Shown piece by piece: positions 16,057-24,644 of a DNA stretch of 64,000 bases. Where the stretch lies: the NCBI GenBank assembly GCA_028285585.1, contig JANQOU010000012.1, forward strand, positions 94,493 to 158,492. The letters are read 5' to 3'. The first letter of the stretch is position 1. Each line of letters starts with the position of its first letter. This DNA is from Acidimicrobiia bacterium (lineage in GTDB: Bacteria > Actinomycetota > Acidimicrobiia > Spongiisociales > ZC4RG35). Made by a program: the position numbers and the translations under genes. The notes beneath the pieces were generated by a model, which was not told where the DNA came from, did not search any database, and saw only the letters and a list, made by a program, of their open reading frames with translations.

Positions 16057-17034
16057 ATGAGATACCTGAGCAAACGTATCGGTCTCTTCGCGATCCTCGG
16101 TCTGGTGCTGGCTGCCTGCAGCCCGGCGGCAGACAGCGGCGCCGAGGCCACAACCACGACCGAAGCAGCTGTCGAATCGACCACGACTACGACCGTGCCT
16201 CCAACCACGTCAACACCCGAGCCCATGGTTCCCGAGTTGAGCCTCTCGGTTGCCGGATGGCCGAGGCTCGAAGGAGGCTTTCACTATGAAGGCTGGGCCA
16301 TTGTTGACGGGAGCCCGGTGACGACAGGCAAGTTCAACGTGCAGGACGACTCGATCGTGGACTTGGACGGCAATGCCATCGAGGCGTTCGCTGTACCCGG
16401 GATCGAGTCGGCGTCGGCAATCGTGATCACCATCGAGCCGGCCGGCGACACTGACGACATCCCCGCCGACACCCACTTCGTGGCAGGCGATGTCGTCGAC
16501 GGCTCCGCCGACCTCACAATCGCGCACCAAGCAGCACTTGGCACTGACTTCAGCGATGCGGCGGGGACCTTCCTCCTTGCCACACCAACCGACGATCCCG
16601 AAGGAAATGAGCTGTCGGGTATCTGGTTCCTTGAGTTGCCTGGGCCCACCGCCAGTCTCGAACTGCCCACGCTTCCCGACGGATGGCGCTACGAGGGCTG
16701 GGCCGTCATCGACGGAATGCCCCTCACCTCAGGAACCTTCCTCAGCGCCGAAGGTGCCGACGACTCAGCACCCTTCAGCGGCCCCAACCAGGGACCACCC
16801 TTCCCGGGTGAGGACTACGTCACCAACGCCCCCGACGGCGTGACGCTCCCAACCGATCTCAGTGGCGGCACCGTCGTCATATCGGTGGAGCCCTATCCGG
16901 ACGACAGCCCGGCGCCGTTCATCCTGAAGCCGCTTCTGGGAACGGCGGCCGAAGATGCCACCGACCACGAGAGCTACCCCCTGGAGTCAAACTCTGACCC
17001 GCTGCCATACGGGACAGCGACGATCAGCTCCTGA
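16057..17034 (+). CDS. Secreted lipoprotein with two repeated domains
   Basis: 325 aa. Signal peptide with lipobox VLAACS (Cys near residue 22), then a low-complexity Thr-rich linker (residues ~33-55), so it is anchored outside the membrane. Two copies of a similar domain follow, opening with GGFHYEGWAIVDGSPVTTGK (about residue 73) and GWRYEGWAVIDGMPLTSGTF (about residue 210), each ending in a strand like VVISVEPYPDD or IVITIEPAGDTDD. This second half resembles anti-sigma-K-type C-terminal domains. ATG 16057 gives a proper signal peptide; GTG 16048 is possible. Function unknown. Confidence 0.7.
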   Translation: MRYLSKRIGLFAILGLVLAACSPAADSGAEATTTTEAAVESTTTTTVPPTTSTPEPMVPELSLSVAGWPRLEGGFHYEGWAIVDGSPVTTGKFNVQDDSIVDLDGNAIEAFAVPGIESASAIVITIEPAGDTDDIPADTHFVAGDVVDGSADLTIAHQAALGTDFSDAAGTFLLATPTDDPEGNELSGIWFLELPGPTASLELPTLPDGWRYEGWAVIDGMPLTSGTFLSAEGADDSAPFSGPNQGPPFPGEDYVTNAPDGVTLPTDLSGGTVVISVEPYPDDSPAPFILKPLLGTAAEDATDHESYPLESNSDPLPYGTATISS

Positions 17035-18244
17035 ACGAGGCAAGAACCTCCAAAACCAGGTCGACGTCGGCCACCGTGTGGTCGGCGTTGACCTGGAACC
17101 GAATCTCCTCATCGCCTTTCGGCACCACCGGGTAGTTGAGGCCAGTCGCCAGCACCCCCTTGTCATAGAGGTGCTGCACCAAGGCTGCTGTGGTCTCGGT
17201 GTTTCGGACCATCAAAGGCACAACGGGGTGCGGGCCCGGGATGGTCTCGAAACCGCCTGCCACCAAACCTGCCTCGAAGCGAGCCGTCATCTCGGAAAGG
17301 TGGCGGATCAGCTCTTCGCCCTCGGCTGAGTCCACGACCGAAACAGCCGCTTCTGCCGCTGCCGCTTCACCGGGAGTGATCGGGTTCGAGTAGATGTACA
17401 TCGGGCCCCTCTCGCGTAGGAAGGTGCAGAGGGCTGCCGAGCCCGTGACGTAGCCGCCGTTGACGCCAAACGCCTTGCCGAGAGTGCCGATGAGCACGTC
17501 GGCGCGGCCGGCGGTCACTTCTTCCGTGCCGCGACCCCGCTCTCCGTAGGCACCCACGCCGTGTGAGTCATCTACGACAACAACCACATTCTCGGGATAA
17601 GCGGAGTCGTGCGCAGCGGCCACCTCGTTGATTGCGGCAAGGTCGGCGTAGTCGCCGCGCATCGAGAACACGCCGTCTGTGATGACAATTGCCCGCTCCG
17701 CCGTTCCCCTCTTCTCCTCCAGCAGCCGATCCAGCTCAGCCATGTCGAGATGCGAGTAGACGGCCCGGTCGGCAGGCCGGCTCATGCGGACACCGTTGAT
17801 GATGCAATTGTGATTCAACTCGTCGCTGAGCACCAACGTGTCCGGCGTGATCAGGGAGGTCAAGCAGCTGACAACGGCGGCATAGGCCGACGAATAGCCG
17901 ATGGCGGCCTCCCTGTCGTGGAAAGCCGAGATCCGCCGTTCGAGATCGACGTGGGTCTGATACGTGCCCGAGATGAATCGAACCGCCCCAGGGCCGGCAC
18001 CGAATCTCGCGGAGGCAGCTTCCTCGGCGGCGACAACAGCCGGATGGTGGGACAGGCCCAGATAGCTGTTCGAGTTCATGCGGATGAAATCGCGGTCGAC
18101 GCCCGACAGCCGATAGCGACGGCCTAGACCCGACCGAGCCGGAATCACGTCGGTGACTACGGCCTCCGGGCCCTTGTCGGTCCCGCTGGCACGGAGATCC
18201 GCCAGCTCGCCATCCAGGGCGGTGTCGAGGCGATCGTGTGGCAT
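17024..18244 (-). CDS. Alpha-oxoamine synthase (KBL/BioF-like PLP enzyme)
   Basis: 406 aa. Pyridoxal phosphate enzyme that condenses an amino acid with an acyl-CoA, as in 8-amino-7-oxononanoate synthase or glycine C-acetyltransferase. Motifs are FIRMNSNSYLGLSHHP, FGAGPGAVRFISGTYQTHVD, SDELNHNCIINGVRMSR, VVVVDDSHGVGAYGERGRG and the PLP lysine in IGTLGKAFGVNGGYVTGS. No other biotin gene is nearby, so threonine breakdown or another acyl-CoA condensation is as likely. An in-frame ATG at 18283 exists but lies on top of the divergent gene's start; 18244 is preferred. It overlaps the lipoprotein end by 11 nt. Confidence 0.85.
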   Translation of the reverse strand: MPHDRLDTALDGELADLRASGTDKGPEAVVTDVIPARSGLGRRYRLSGVDRDFIRMNSNSYLGLSHHPAVVAAEEAASARFGAGPGAVRFISGTYQTHVDLERRISAFHDREAAIGYSSAYAAVVSCLTSLITPDTLVLSDELNHNCIINGVRMSRPADRAVYSHLDMAELDRLLEEKRGTAERAIVITDGVFSMRGDYADLAAINEVAAAHDSAYPENVVVVVDDSHGVGAYGERGRGTEEVTAGRADVLIGTLGKAFGVNGGYVTGSAALCTFLRERGPMYIYSNPITPGEAAAAEAAVSVVDSAEGEELIRHLSEMTARFEAGLVAGGFETIPGPHPVVPLMVRNTETTAALVQHLYDKGVLATGLNYPVVPKGDEEIRFQVNADHTVADVDLVLEVLASFRS

Positions 18245-18281
18245 GGCCCGTGGTTTAGCAGGTCGCCCTAGTGTCTGACTC

Positions 18282-19163
18282 ATGACACGACTCGGCTACA
18301 TCGGACTGGGGATCATGGGGAGGGGCATGGCATCCAACCTCGTGCAGGCAGGTCATGACCTCACCGTCTGGAATCGGACTGCAACGAAGGCGGAGGGGCT
18401 GGATGTCTCAGTTGTCACCTCACCGCGAGATGTAGGGCCGGCCAGTGACATCGTCTTCGTCTGCGTCTCCGACACTCCCGATGTAGAAGAGGTCGTCTTT
18501 GGTGACTTCGGCGTCATCCACGGCATGACAGAAGGCGACCTGCTCGTGGACCATTCCACGATCTCACCCCACGCCACCAGGGACTTCGCAACAAGAGCCG
18601 GGCAGTTGGGAATCGATTGGATCGACGCCCCGGTGTCCGGTGGCTCCGAAGGAGCCGTCAACGGCACGCTTGCCGTTATGGCCGGAGGGTCAGCGGAGTC
18701 GCTGGAGCGATGCCGGCCTTACATGGAGTCGTACTCCAAGTCGATTGTCCACGTAGGCGACGAGCCCGGAGCCGGGCAGATGGTGAAGGCGGTCAACCAG
18801 ATCCTCGTCGTCTTGAACCAGCTGGCCGCCAGCGAGGCGTTGATGCTGGCCGAAGGTGCCGGTCTCGACCTGAGCCGAACCCTCGAAGCCGTCGAGGGAG
18901 GGGCTGCCGGATCTTGGATGTTGTCCAACCGGGGACCACAGATGATCGAACGCGACTGGCGGCCGGGATTCACCATCGACCTTCAGCAGAAAGACCTCCG
19001 GCTTGTCCTCGAAGCAGCCGACGAGATCGGCGTGCCTCTCCCGGGCGTCGCCCTGGTCTATCAGCTGTACCGCTCGCTTCAGAACCAGGGGTTGGGAGCG
19101 GAAGGCAACCATGCCCTGGTCAAGGCGCTGGAGAACCTGGCAGGGTTCGAACTGAGCGAGTGA
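18282..19163 (+). CDS. 3-hydroxyisobutyrate-dehydrogenase-family oxidoreductase
   Basis: 293 aa. NAD(P)-dependent beta-hydroxyacid dehydrogenase: RLGYIGLGIMGRGMASNLV dinucleotide loop with VWNRT, substrate motif WIDAPVSGGSEGAVNGTLAV, catalytic Lys in GAGQMVKAVNQIL, and KDLRLVLEAADEIGVPLP near the C-terminus. Likely substrates include 3-hydroxyisobutyrate, tartronate semialdehyde or glyoxylate. TAGTGT ends 7 nt before the ATG. Confidence 0.9.
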   Translation: MTRLGYIGLGIMGRGMASNLVQAGHDLTVWNRTATKAEGLDVSVVTSPRDVGPASDIVFVCVSDTPDVEEVVFGDFGVIHGMTEGDLLVDHSTISPHATRDFATRAGQLGIDWIDAPVSGGSEGAVNGTLAVMAGGSAESLERCRPYMESYSKSIVHVGDEPGAGQMVKAVNQILVVLNQLAASEALMLAEGAGLDLSRTLEAVEGGAAGSWMLSNRGPQMIERDWRPGFTIDLQQKDLRLVLEAADEIGVPLPGVALVYQLYRSLQNQGLGAEGNHALVKALENLAGFELSE

Positions 19164-19164
19164 G

Positions 19165-19611
19165 TCAGCCGAGCAGGTCGGCCTTCACCCGCTCGACGTG
19201 GCCTTTGGCTTTGACGTTCAGGTAGGTCTTGTCGACGGAGCCGTTTTCGTCCACGACAAACGTCGATCTGATCAGGCCCTCGTAGACCTTGCCGTAGTTC
19301 TTCTTCTCACCCCAAGCCCCCAGCGACTCGGCGAGCTGATGGTCCTCATCTGAGAGAAGGTCGAAGTTGAGACCCTCCTTCTCTTGGAAGCGCTTGTTGA
19401 GGCTCGGCGGATCGGGGCTGACGCCAAGGATCGAGTAGCCGGCATCCCGGAACTCCTCGTAGCTGTCACGGAAGTCGCACGACTCCACCGTGCATCCCGG
19501 GGTCATCGCCTTGGGGTAGAAGAACATCACGTACTTCTGCCCTGCCAGCTGATCACTCGAGACTTGGTCGCCGTCCTGGTTGCTTAGGTTGAAGGTGACT
19601 TGGTCGGCCAT
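19165..19611 (-). CDS. bcp: Thiol peroxidase, Bcp/PrxQ-type peroxiredoxin
   Basis: 148 aa. Reduces hydroperoxides using thioredoxin. Peroxidatic Cys is in FFYPKAMTPGCTVESCDFRD, with the resolving Cys five residues later, the 1-Cys/atypical 2-Cys PrxQ pattern. GVSPDPPSLNKRFQEK and the YGKVYEGLIRSTFVVDENG end are typical. TAACCT is 6 nt upstream of the ATG, suggesting a leaderless message. Confidence 0.93.
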   Translation of the reverse strand: MADQVTFNLSNQDGDQVSSDQLAGQKYVMFFYPKAMTPGCTVESCDFRDSYEEFRDAGYSILGVSPDPPSLNKRFQEKEGLNFDLLSDEDHQLAESLGAWGEKKNYGKVYEGLIRSTFVVDENGSVDKTYLNVKAKGHVERVKADLLG

Positions 19612-19632
19612 GACCAGAGGTTACCCCTCGCC

Positions 19633-20571
19633 CTATGCGTTGGATTCGGCCTCCTTCGCCGCGTCAGAGCCGAGGAATGTCGACCCGCCGGCGAGCAGCC
19701 CGAGCGCCGAAGGCAGCCAGTAGGAAATCACCCGGAACATCAGCACTGGTGCCACGGCCGCGGCAGCAGGCACGCCATAGGCGATCAGGATGAAGCCGAG
19801 CGTGCCCTCCACGACCACAACTCCGCCCGGTGGGCCAGGGAGGCCGCCGGCGAGTTGAGAGGCGCCGAACGCCGCTAGAACCTCGAACCCGCCGAGGTCG
19901 ATGCCAAAGCCAGTCAGCACCAGCCAAAGAGCCCCTGCCTCCAGAGCGAGACGAGCCCAGATGTAGAGCTGCGACTCCCAACCGGGCAGGTGGTCGATCA
20001 CGGCGTCCTCGACCTTGTCTCTGAGGAATCGGGGCAGATAACGAGAGAGCGTTCCCAGCTTCCCCGAGCCAAACATCAGCACTACGCCGACGACCAGCAC
20101 GATCCCTCCCAGGACCGCCATGCCGATCTGGAGAAAAGTGACGTCGAACGGGGCGACAATGAGACCCACTCCCGCCATGATCAGCAGCCCTGCATAGTTG
20201 AGCAGCACCGTCCTGACCGCCGGGCCGGCCGAGCCGGTGTCGACCTCGTCGCGGACGGTCCACGACATCCCGACTGGTGTGATCGCGCCACCTGCCGGTA
20301 TCAAGCGGGCGATGCCTGCCCCGACGAGCGCAGCCTTGAATGCCGACCAGGGTCTGAGATCCCCGCCTGCGGCCTGAATCGACTCGCGGAACAGCATGCC
20401 GAAGAACCACTTCGCTGCGATCTGGCTCACGGCGGCCAAAGCAACCAGCAACAACGCCAAACCACTCACCGGCGGGATCTCAATGGCGTCGGTGCTGACC
20501 AGCCCGATGGCGACCGCCACGTAGGCGATGCCCGCGATGGCGGCGAACCCGACTATTCGTCGCGGGTTCAT
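19633..20571 (-). CDS. UPF0104/AglD-like flippase-domain membrane protein
   Basis: 312 aa with about eight hydrophobic segments. It carries the marks of the lysylphosphatidylglycerol synthase transmembrane/UPF0104 family: LIPAGGAITPVGMSWTVRDE, then a late GGLPGPPGGVVVVEGTLGFI. Relatives move lipids or polyprenyl-linked sugars across the membrane. It overlaps the PlsY-like gene upstream by 4 nt, so a lipid-related role is reasonable. No synthase domain is fused. Confidence 0.75.
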   Translation of the reverse strand: MNPRRIVGFAAIAGIAYVAVAIGLVSTDAIEIPPVSGLALLLVALAAVSQIAAKWFFGMLFRESIQAAGGDLRPWSAFKAALVGAGIARLIPAGGAITPVGMSWTVRDEVDTGSAGPAVRTVLLNYAGLLIMAGVGLIVAPFDVTFLQIGMAVLGGIVLVVGVVLMFGSGKLGTLSRYLPRFLRDKVEDAVIDHLPGWESQLYIWARLALEAGALWLVLTGFGIDLGGFEVLAAFGASQLAGGLPGPPGGVVVVEGTLGFILIAYGVPAAAAVAPVLMFRVISYWLPSALGLLAGGSTFLGSDAAKEAESNA

Positions 20572-21233
20572 GGAGTCAGCGGGTCTTCAATCGGCTCTGG
20601 GTAGTCGTCGACGACTTTGTCTGTGTCATAGATCGCCCGTCGCAACGCCGGGACCCGCCCCCGCTCGGCGTCGGCATTTCCCTGAGCCCGCCTGGCCATC
20701 AAGATCACCGAAAGGAGGAGCAAGGCAAGACTCTCCGTCGGCGGGCGCCCCAGAGCGACGGACACGATCGGGAGAAGACCCCATCCGAAGAAGCCGCCAA
20801 GTCCGCTGCCGATCTTCCAGCCGGCCAGGGACCAACCCGTAGTCCAAACCATGAGAACGGGATCCAAGGCAACCAAAGCCCCAACAGAGGTGGCAAGGCC
20901 GCGGCCGGAGCGGCCTCTCATGAACACCGACCAGTTGTGACCGATGACCGCGGCGATGCCGGCGAGACCCGATGCGCCTGGCCCCAGACCTGCTCGCAGT
21001 GCGATCCAAACGGGGACGAGACCCTTCAACCCATCGAGGATGGCAGCAGCAACACCCCAGCCGACCCCGACGCTGCGTGTCAGGTTGCCGGCACCCACGT
21101 TCCCTGAGCCGACCTCCCGCAGATCGACTCGCTTGAGACGCGCCATCACTTGGGCAAAGGGAATCGAGCCCAACAGATAGGCCCCCAACAGCAGCAGCGG
21201 CCAGTAGAGAATCGACATCGAGATGTCCGGCAT
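20568..21233 (-). CDS. PlsY-type acyl-phosphate:glycerol-3-phosphate acyltransferase
   Basis: 221 aa. Membrane enzyme that makes lysophosphatidic acid from acyl-phosphate. The motifs LLGSIPFAQVMARL, VDLREVGSGNVGAGNLTRSVG and IGHNWSVFMRGRSGRGLATSVG match the three conserved PlsY loops. The C-terminal tail after residue ~175 is hydrophilic and longer than in well-studied PlsY. TAGTTT lies 8 nt before the ATG. It is translated together with the flippase-like gene. Confidence 0.85.
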   Translation of the reverse strand: MPDISMSILYWPLLLLGAYLLGSIPFAQVMARLKRVDLREVGSGNVGAGNLTRSVGVGWGVAAAILDGLKGLVPVWIALRAGLGPGASGLAGIAAVIGHNWSVFMRGRSGRGLATSVGALVALDPVLMVWTTGWSLAGWKIGSGLGGFFGWGLLPIVSVALGRPPTESLALLLLSVILMARRAQGNADAERGRVPALRRAIYDTDKVVDDYPEPIEDPLTP

Positions 21234-21248
21234 CAGCGGAGAAACTAG

Positions 21249-22937
21249 TTAGACGAGGGCCTTCTTGGAAGCCAGCACGGCACTGTTGCTGTGAGCCAAC
21301 GGCAACTCGAGGCGAAACACACTCTCATCCGCATCGCGGTGATAGGTGAGTGATCCGTCCATCAACTCTGTGAGCTGTCGCGCTACAGAAAGCCCGAGGC
21401 CCACCGACCCGGTGACACCGCCGGCGTGTGCGGTCGAGTACGGGTCGAAGATGTGCGTGACCTGCTCTGCGGGCACCCCGTCCCCATCATCTCGCACCTC
21501 GAGCCAGGCCCTATCCCCCGTGGTTCCCGCGCGAATCTCGACCTGTGGACCGCCGTAACGACCTGCGTTGACGAGGAGATTCCTCAGGATCTGCCGCACC
21601 CGGCTCGGGTCGGCGATCACCGAAGGTGCTGCTTCCGGAAGAGTCACATCTGGCAGTGCGAGACCGTCGACGCTCGACTCGATCTCGGCTTGAAGGTCGA
21701 CGACGCCGAAGTCCATGCCGACGGTGCCGATCTCGGCGCGTGCCGCAACCAGGAGATCATCGACGATGTGGGACATGTCGGCGGCTTGCCCGGCGACCAG
21801 ATGCATCATCTCGACACGCTCCGCTTCGGACAACCCGTCCATCGAGGCCAGCTCCGAAGTCAAACCGATCACCGCAGTCAGTGGAGTGCGCAGCTCGTGA
21901 CTGACGCTGGCGACAAACTCGTCCTTGGCCTTCACCAGCTCGGTCATCGCTTCGCTATGGGCCTTCATGTGAGTGATATCGGCCAGCCCGACAAGGATGT
22001 TGGTGGCCTGCACACCGTTGGAAGCGTCGACGTAGCGAGTCTGAAGCCAGATGGAACTGCCTTTGAAGGTCTGAGCCGGAGTCTCCTGCTCGAGGAAAGT
22101 CTTGCCTTCGTAGAGGCCAACCAAGGCGCCGACGAACAGGTCCATGGTCGCCGGGCTGACCAGGCTGGGGTCGCGATAGCCGAGGACGTCATCAGGATTC
22201 TCGGCCTCGAGAAGCTTCAAGGCGGCTCTGTTGACTCTGATCACTCGAGCCCTGGCCACGGCTCGCTTGACCACGGCCGGGTACGACATGAGAAACGGCT
22301 CGATCCGATCGGGACGGCCGGTGAACTCAGACCTGACGTAGGCGATCGCCTCCGACCAGTCCTCTTCGAGCATCGCCGTCGGAGAGTGCTCGAACAAGGT
22401 CTTGAATCTCTCATCCAGCGCCTCTGCAGCCGAGCGGATGGCGATGAAGAGCGTCGAGGAGATCACGAAACTGATGCCCATGATCAAACCCAAGGAGAGG
22501 GCCTGATAAAACGGCAGGCCCCAAGTGAATGCTGCTGCAACTACCAGCAGACCCGCTCCAATCACTGACAGTGTCTTGTTGGAGTTGACGAAGAGCATGC
22601 CGATCACGGGGATGACCACCAACGCGACAGCGGCAGGTATCAGCGTGTCCTCATTGCCGACGGTGGCGTTCATCACGACCGTGATCACGGCCGCTCCTCC
22701 GAGCGCAACACCAGCGTGCTCGCGTCGCAGGACGATCTGACCCGTCAGCAGAACCGCGGCCACGCTGGGGCCGATGGCATGGACGTACATTTCGCTGCTA
22801 TTGACTGCGAATCCGATCAAGAGGAAGAGGGCAGTGGTGAACCAGGCGAGGATCGCCCCAACGTGCACGACACGTCGATGAAGCCGTCGTTTGTCTGCGC
22901 CACCACCCAGGATGGAAGCGTTCACACGGGTGAGCAT
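21249..22937 (-). CDS. Membrane sensor histidine kinase with PAS-like domain
   Basis: 562 aa. A short N-terminus is followed by about six hydrophobic helices (residues ~30-200), then a PAS-like region containing VNRAALKLLEAENPDDVLGY and the DITHMKAHSEAMTELVKAKDE coupling helix. The H-box SHELRTPLTAVIGL has the phospho-acceptor His near residue 347; the ATPase has RQILRNLLVNAGRYGG (N box), EVRDDGDGVP (G1), and GSVGLGLSVARQL (G2). No response regulator lies next to it, so its partner is an orphan elsewhere. ATG 22937 starts the conserved protein; an upstream extension to 23195 has no membrane character. Confidence 0.9.
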   Translation of the reverse strand: MLTRVNASILGGGADKRRLHRRVVHVGAILAWFTTALFLLIGFAVNSSEMYVHAIGPSVAAVLLTGQIVLRREHAGVALGGAAVITVVMNATVGNEDTLIPAAVALVVIPVIGMLFVNSNKTLSVIGAGLLVVAAAFTWGLPFYQALSLGLIMGISFVISSTLFIAIRSAAEALDERFKTLFEHSPTAMLEEDWSEAIAYVRSEFTGRPDRIEPFLMSYPAVVKRAVARARVIRVNRAALKLLEAENPDDVLGYRDPSLVSPATMDLFVGALVGLYEGKTFLEQETPAQTFKGSSIWLQTRYVDASNGVQATNILVGLADITHMKAHSEAMTELVKAKDEFVASVSHELRTPLTAVIGLTSELASMDGLSEAERVEMMHLVAGQAADMSHIVDDLLVAARAEIGTVGMDFGVVDLQAEIESSVDGLALPDVTLPEAAPSVIADPSRVRQILRNLLVNAGRYGGPQVEIRAGTTGDRAWLEVRDDGDGVPAEQVTHIFDPYSTAHAGGVTGSVGLGLSVARQLTELMDGSLTYHRDADESVFRLELPLAHSNSAVLASKKALV

Positions 22938-23087
22938 GCAGTTTTCATCGGTAGACAGCCGGCAGTTCCATACCGGTCGCTGGACCCATAAAGAAGAGAG
23001 CCAGCCGGCGTGCCCACGAAGGATCAGAGTGCGACAAAGCGGTATCGTCGAGCCCGACTGGTCGAAGCCGAGTTTGAAGAGGTTGTG

Positions 23088-24644
23088 ATGGCGCTGAGAA
23101 TCACTTACGCAACGATGTCCGCAGACAACGAGGAGCTGAACAGCGCCTACGAGAAGTCGGTCCTCGATGTGCAAGCCAGGCTCGGTCAGAACCATGGTGT
23201 GATCGTCAACGGGGAATCGAGAACCGACCGCGACTTCTTCGAAGAAGTCTCACCCATAGACAAAGGCATCCTGATCGGCCGTTACGCCCAAGCCACCACG
23301 GACGACATCGACGATGCGGTGGCTGCCGCCGAGGCCTTCCAACCGGAATGGGAGGCATGGGGATGGGAGAAGCGGCGGGACTTGATGCTCACCGCGGCCG
23401 ACATCATGGACGCCGAGACGTTCGACCTGGCAGCCATGTTGTCGTACGAAGTCGGCAAGAACCGCCTCGAGGCTCTGGGAGACGTCGCCGAGACGGTGGA
23501 GTTCCTCCGCTACTACGCAAACCAGATCACCGAGCACGATGGGTTCGTGACGCCGCTCAGCTCGCTGAGCCCCGATGAGACCAATGTGTCGGTGCTCCGC
23601 CCCCACGGCGTGTGGGCCGTGATCTCACCGTTCAACTTCCCGCTGGCACTGGCTGGTGGGCCTTCGACGGGCGCACTGATCACCGGCAACACGGTTGTGC
23701 TGAAGCCGTCGAACACAGGTGCGTTGATGGCTCTCGAGTTTCACAGGATCATGAGCGAGGCGGGATTGCCCCCCGGCGCCCTGCATGTGGTGACCGGTGG
23801 CGACGAAGCCGGTGACTACCTGGCCCACCACGACGATGTCGACGGGTTGACCTTCACCGGCTCTTACCCCGTTGGGATGTATCTCTACAGGACAGTCAAT
23901 GAGAAGCGGCCGAAGCCGGTTTCGGCCGAGATGGGCGGGAAGAACCCGGTGGTCATAACCGGGAGCGCCGACCTCGACCAGGCCGTGGAGGGTGTGGTCC
24001 GCGGGGCGTTTGGGTTGAGCGGACAGAAATGCTCGGCGACATCACGGGTATATGTCGAAGAGCCCGTCTACGACGAGTTCGTGGACAAGCTCGTGGCTCG
24101 AACCGCTGAGATCGAGGTCGGGGACCCAACCGAGAACGGGATCTTCGTCGGGCCGGTCATAGACGACGCAGCCATCGAGAGATTCGAAGGTGCCGTTGCC
24201 GAGGTGAGAGACAGCGGTGGCGAAGTTCTAGCTGGCGGGGGCGTCATCGACAGAGGTGACATGGCCAAGGGCAACTATGTCGAACCGACCGTCGTCCACG
24301 CTCCGCTCGACTCATGGGTCTGGTCCACCGAGTTGTTCGTGCCTTTTGTCGCGGTGACCGCGGTGTCGGACATGGAAGAGGGCTTGGCGTTGTCCAACGA
24401 CACAGAGTTCGGCCTCACCGCCGGGCTCTTCAGTGCAGATGACGACGAGATCGACAAGTGGTTCGCCGGGATCCAGGCCGGAACCACCTATGTCAACCGT
24501 GCCGCCGGGGCCACCACGGGCGCATGGCCGGACATCCAGTCGTTTGGAGGATGGAAGGGATCAGGCACCTCCGGGGCCGGAGGGGGAGGCCCCTGGTATC
24601 TGCGTCAGTTCCTTCGCGAGCAGTCCCGGACCCTGATCAGGTGA
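23088..24644 (+). CDS. pruA: L-glutamate gamma-semialdehyde (P5C) dehydrogenase
   Basis: 518 aa. Oxidises pyrroline-5-carboxylate/glutamate semialdehyde to glutamate with NAD+, the second step of proline use. Aldehyde dehydrogenase motifs: HGVWAVISPFNFPLALAGGP, TGNTVVLKPSNTGALM, FTGSYPVGMYLYRTVNE, catalytic Glu in AEMGGKNPVVITGSAD, nucleophile Cys in GLSGQKCSATSRVYVEE, and PFVAVTAVSDMEEGLALSN. The ~500-residue length and N-terminal extension fit the P5CDH subfamily. The ATG has GAAGAGG upstream. Proline dehydrogenase is 20 kb away on the other strand. Confidence 0.9.
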   Translation: MALRITYATMSADNEELNSAYEKSVLDVQARLGQNHGVIVNGESRTDRDFFEEVSPIDKGILIGRYAQATTDDIDDAVAAAEAFQPEWEAWGWEKRRDLMLTAADIMDAETFDLAAMLSYEVGKNRLEALGDVAETVEFLRYYANQITEHDGFVTPLSSLSPDETNVSVLRPHGVWAVISPFNFPLALAGGPSTGALITGNTVVLKPSNTGALMALEFHRIMSEAGLPPGALHVVTGGDEAGDYLAHHDDVDGLTFTGSYPVGMYLYRTVNEKRPKPVSAEMGGKNPVVITGSADLDQAVEGVVRGAFGLSGQKCSATSRVYVEEPVYDEFVDKLVARTAEIEVGDPTENGIFVGPVIDDAAIERFEGAVAEVRDSGGEVLAGGGVIDRGDMAKGNYVEPTVVHAPLDSWVWSTELFVPFVAVTAVSDMEEGLALSNDTEFGLTAGLFSADDDEIDKWFAGIQAGTTYVNRAAGATTGAWPDIQSFGGWKGSGTSGAGGGGPWYLRQFLREQSRTLIR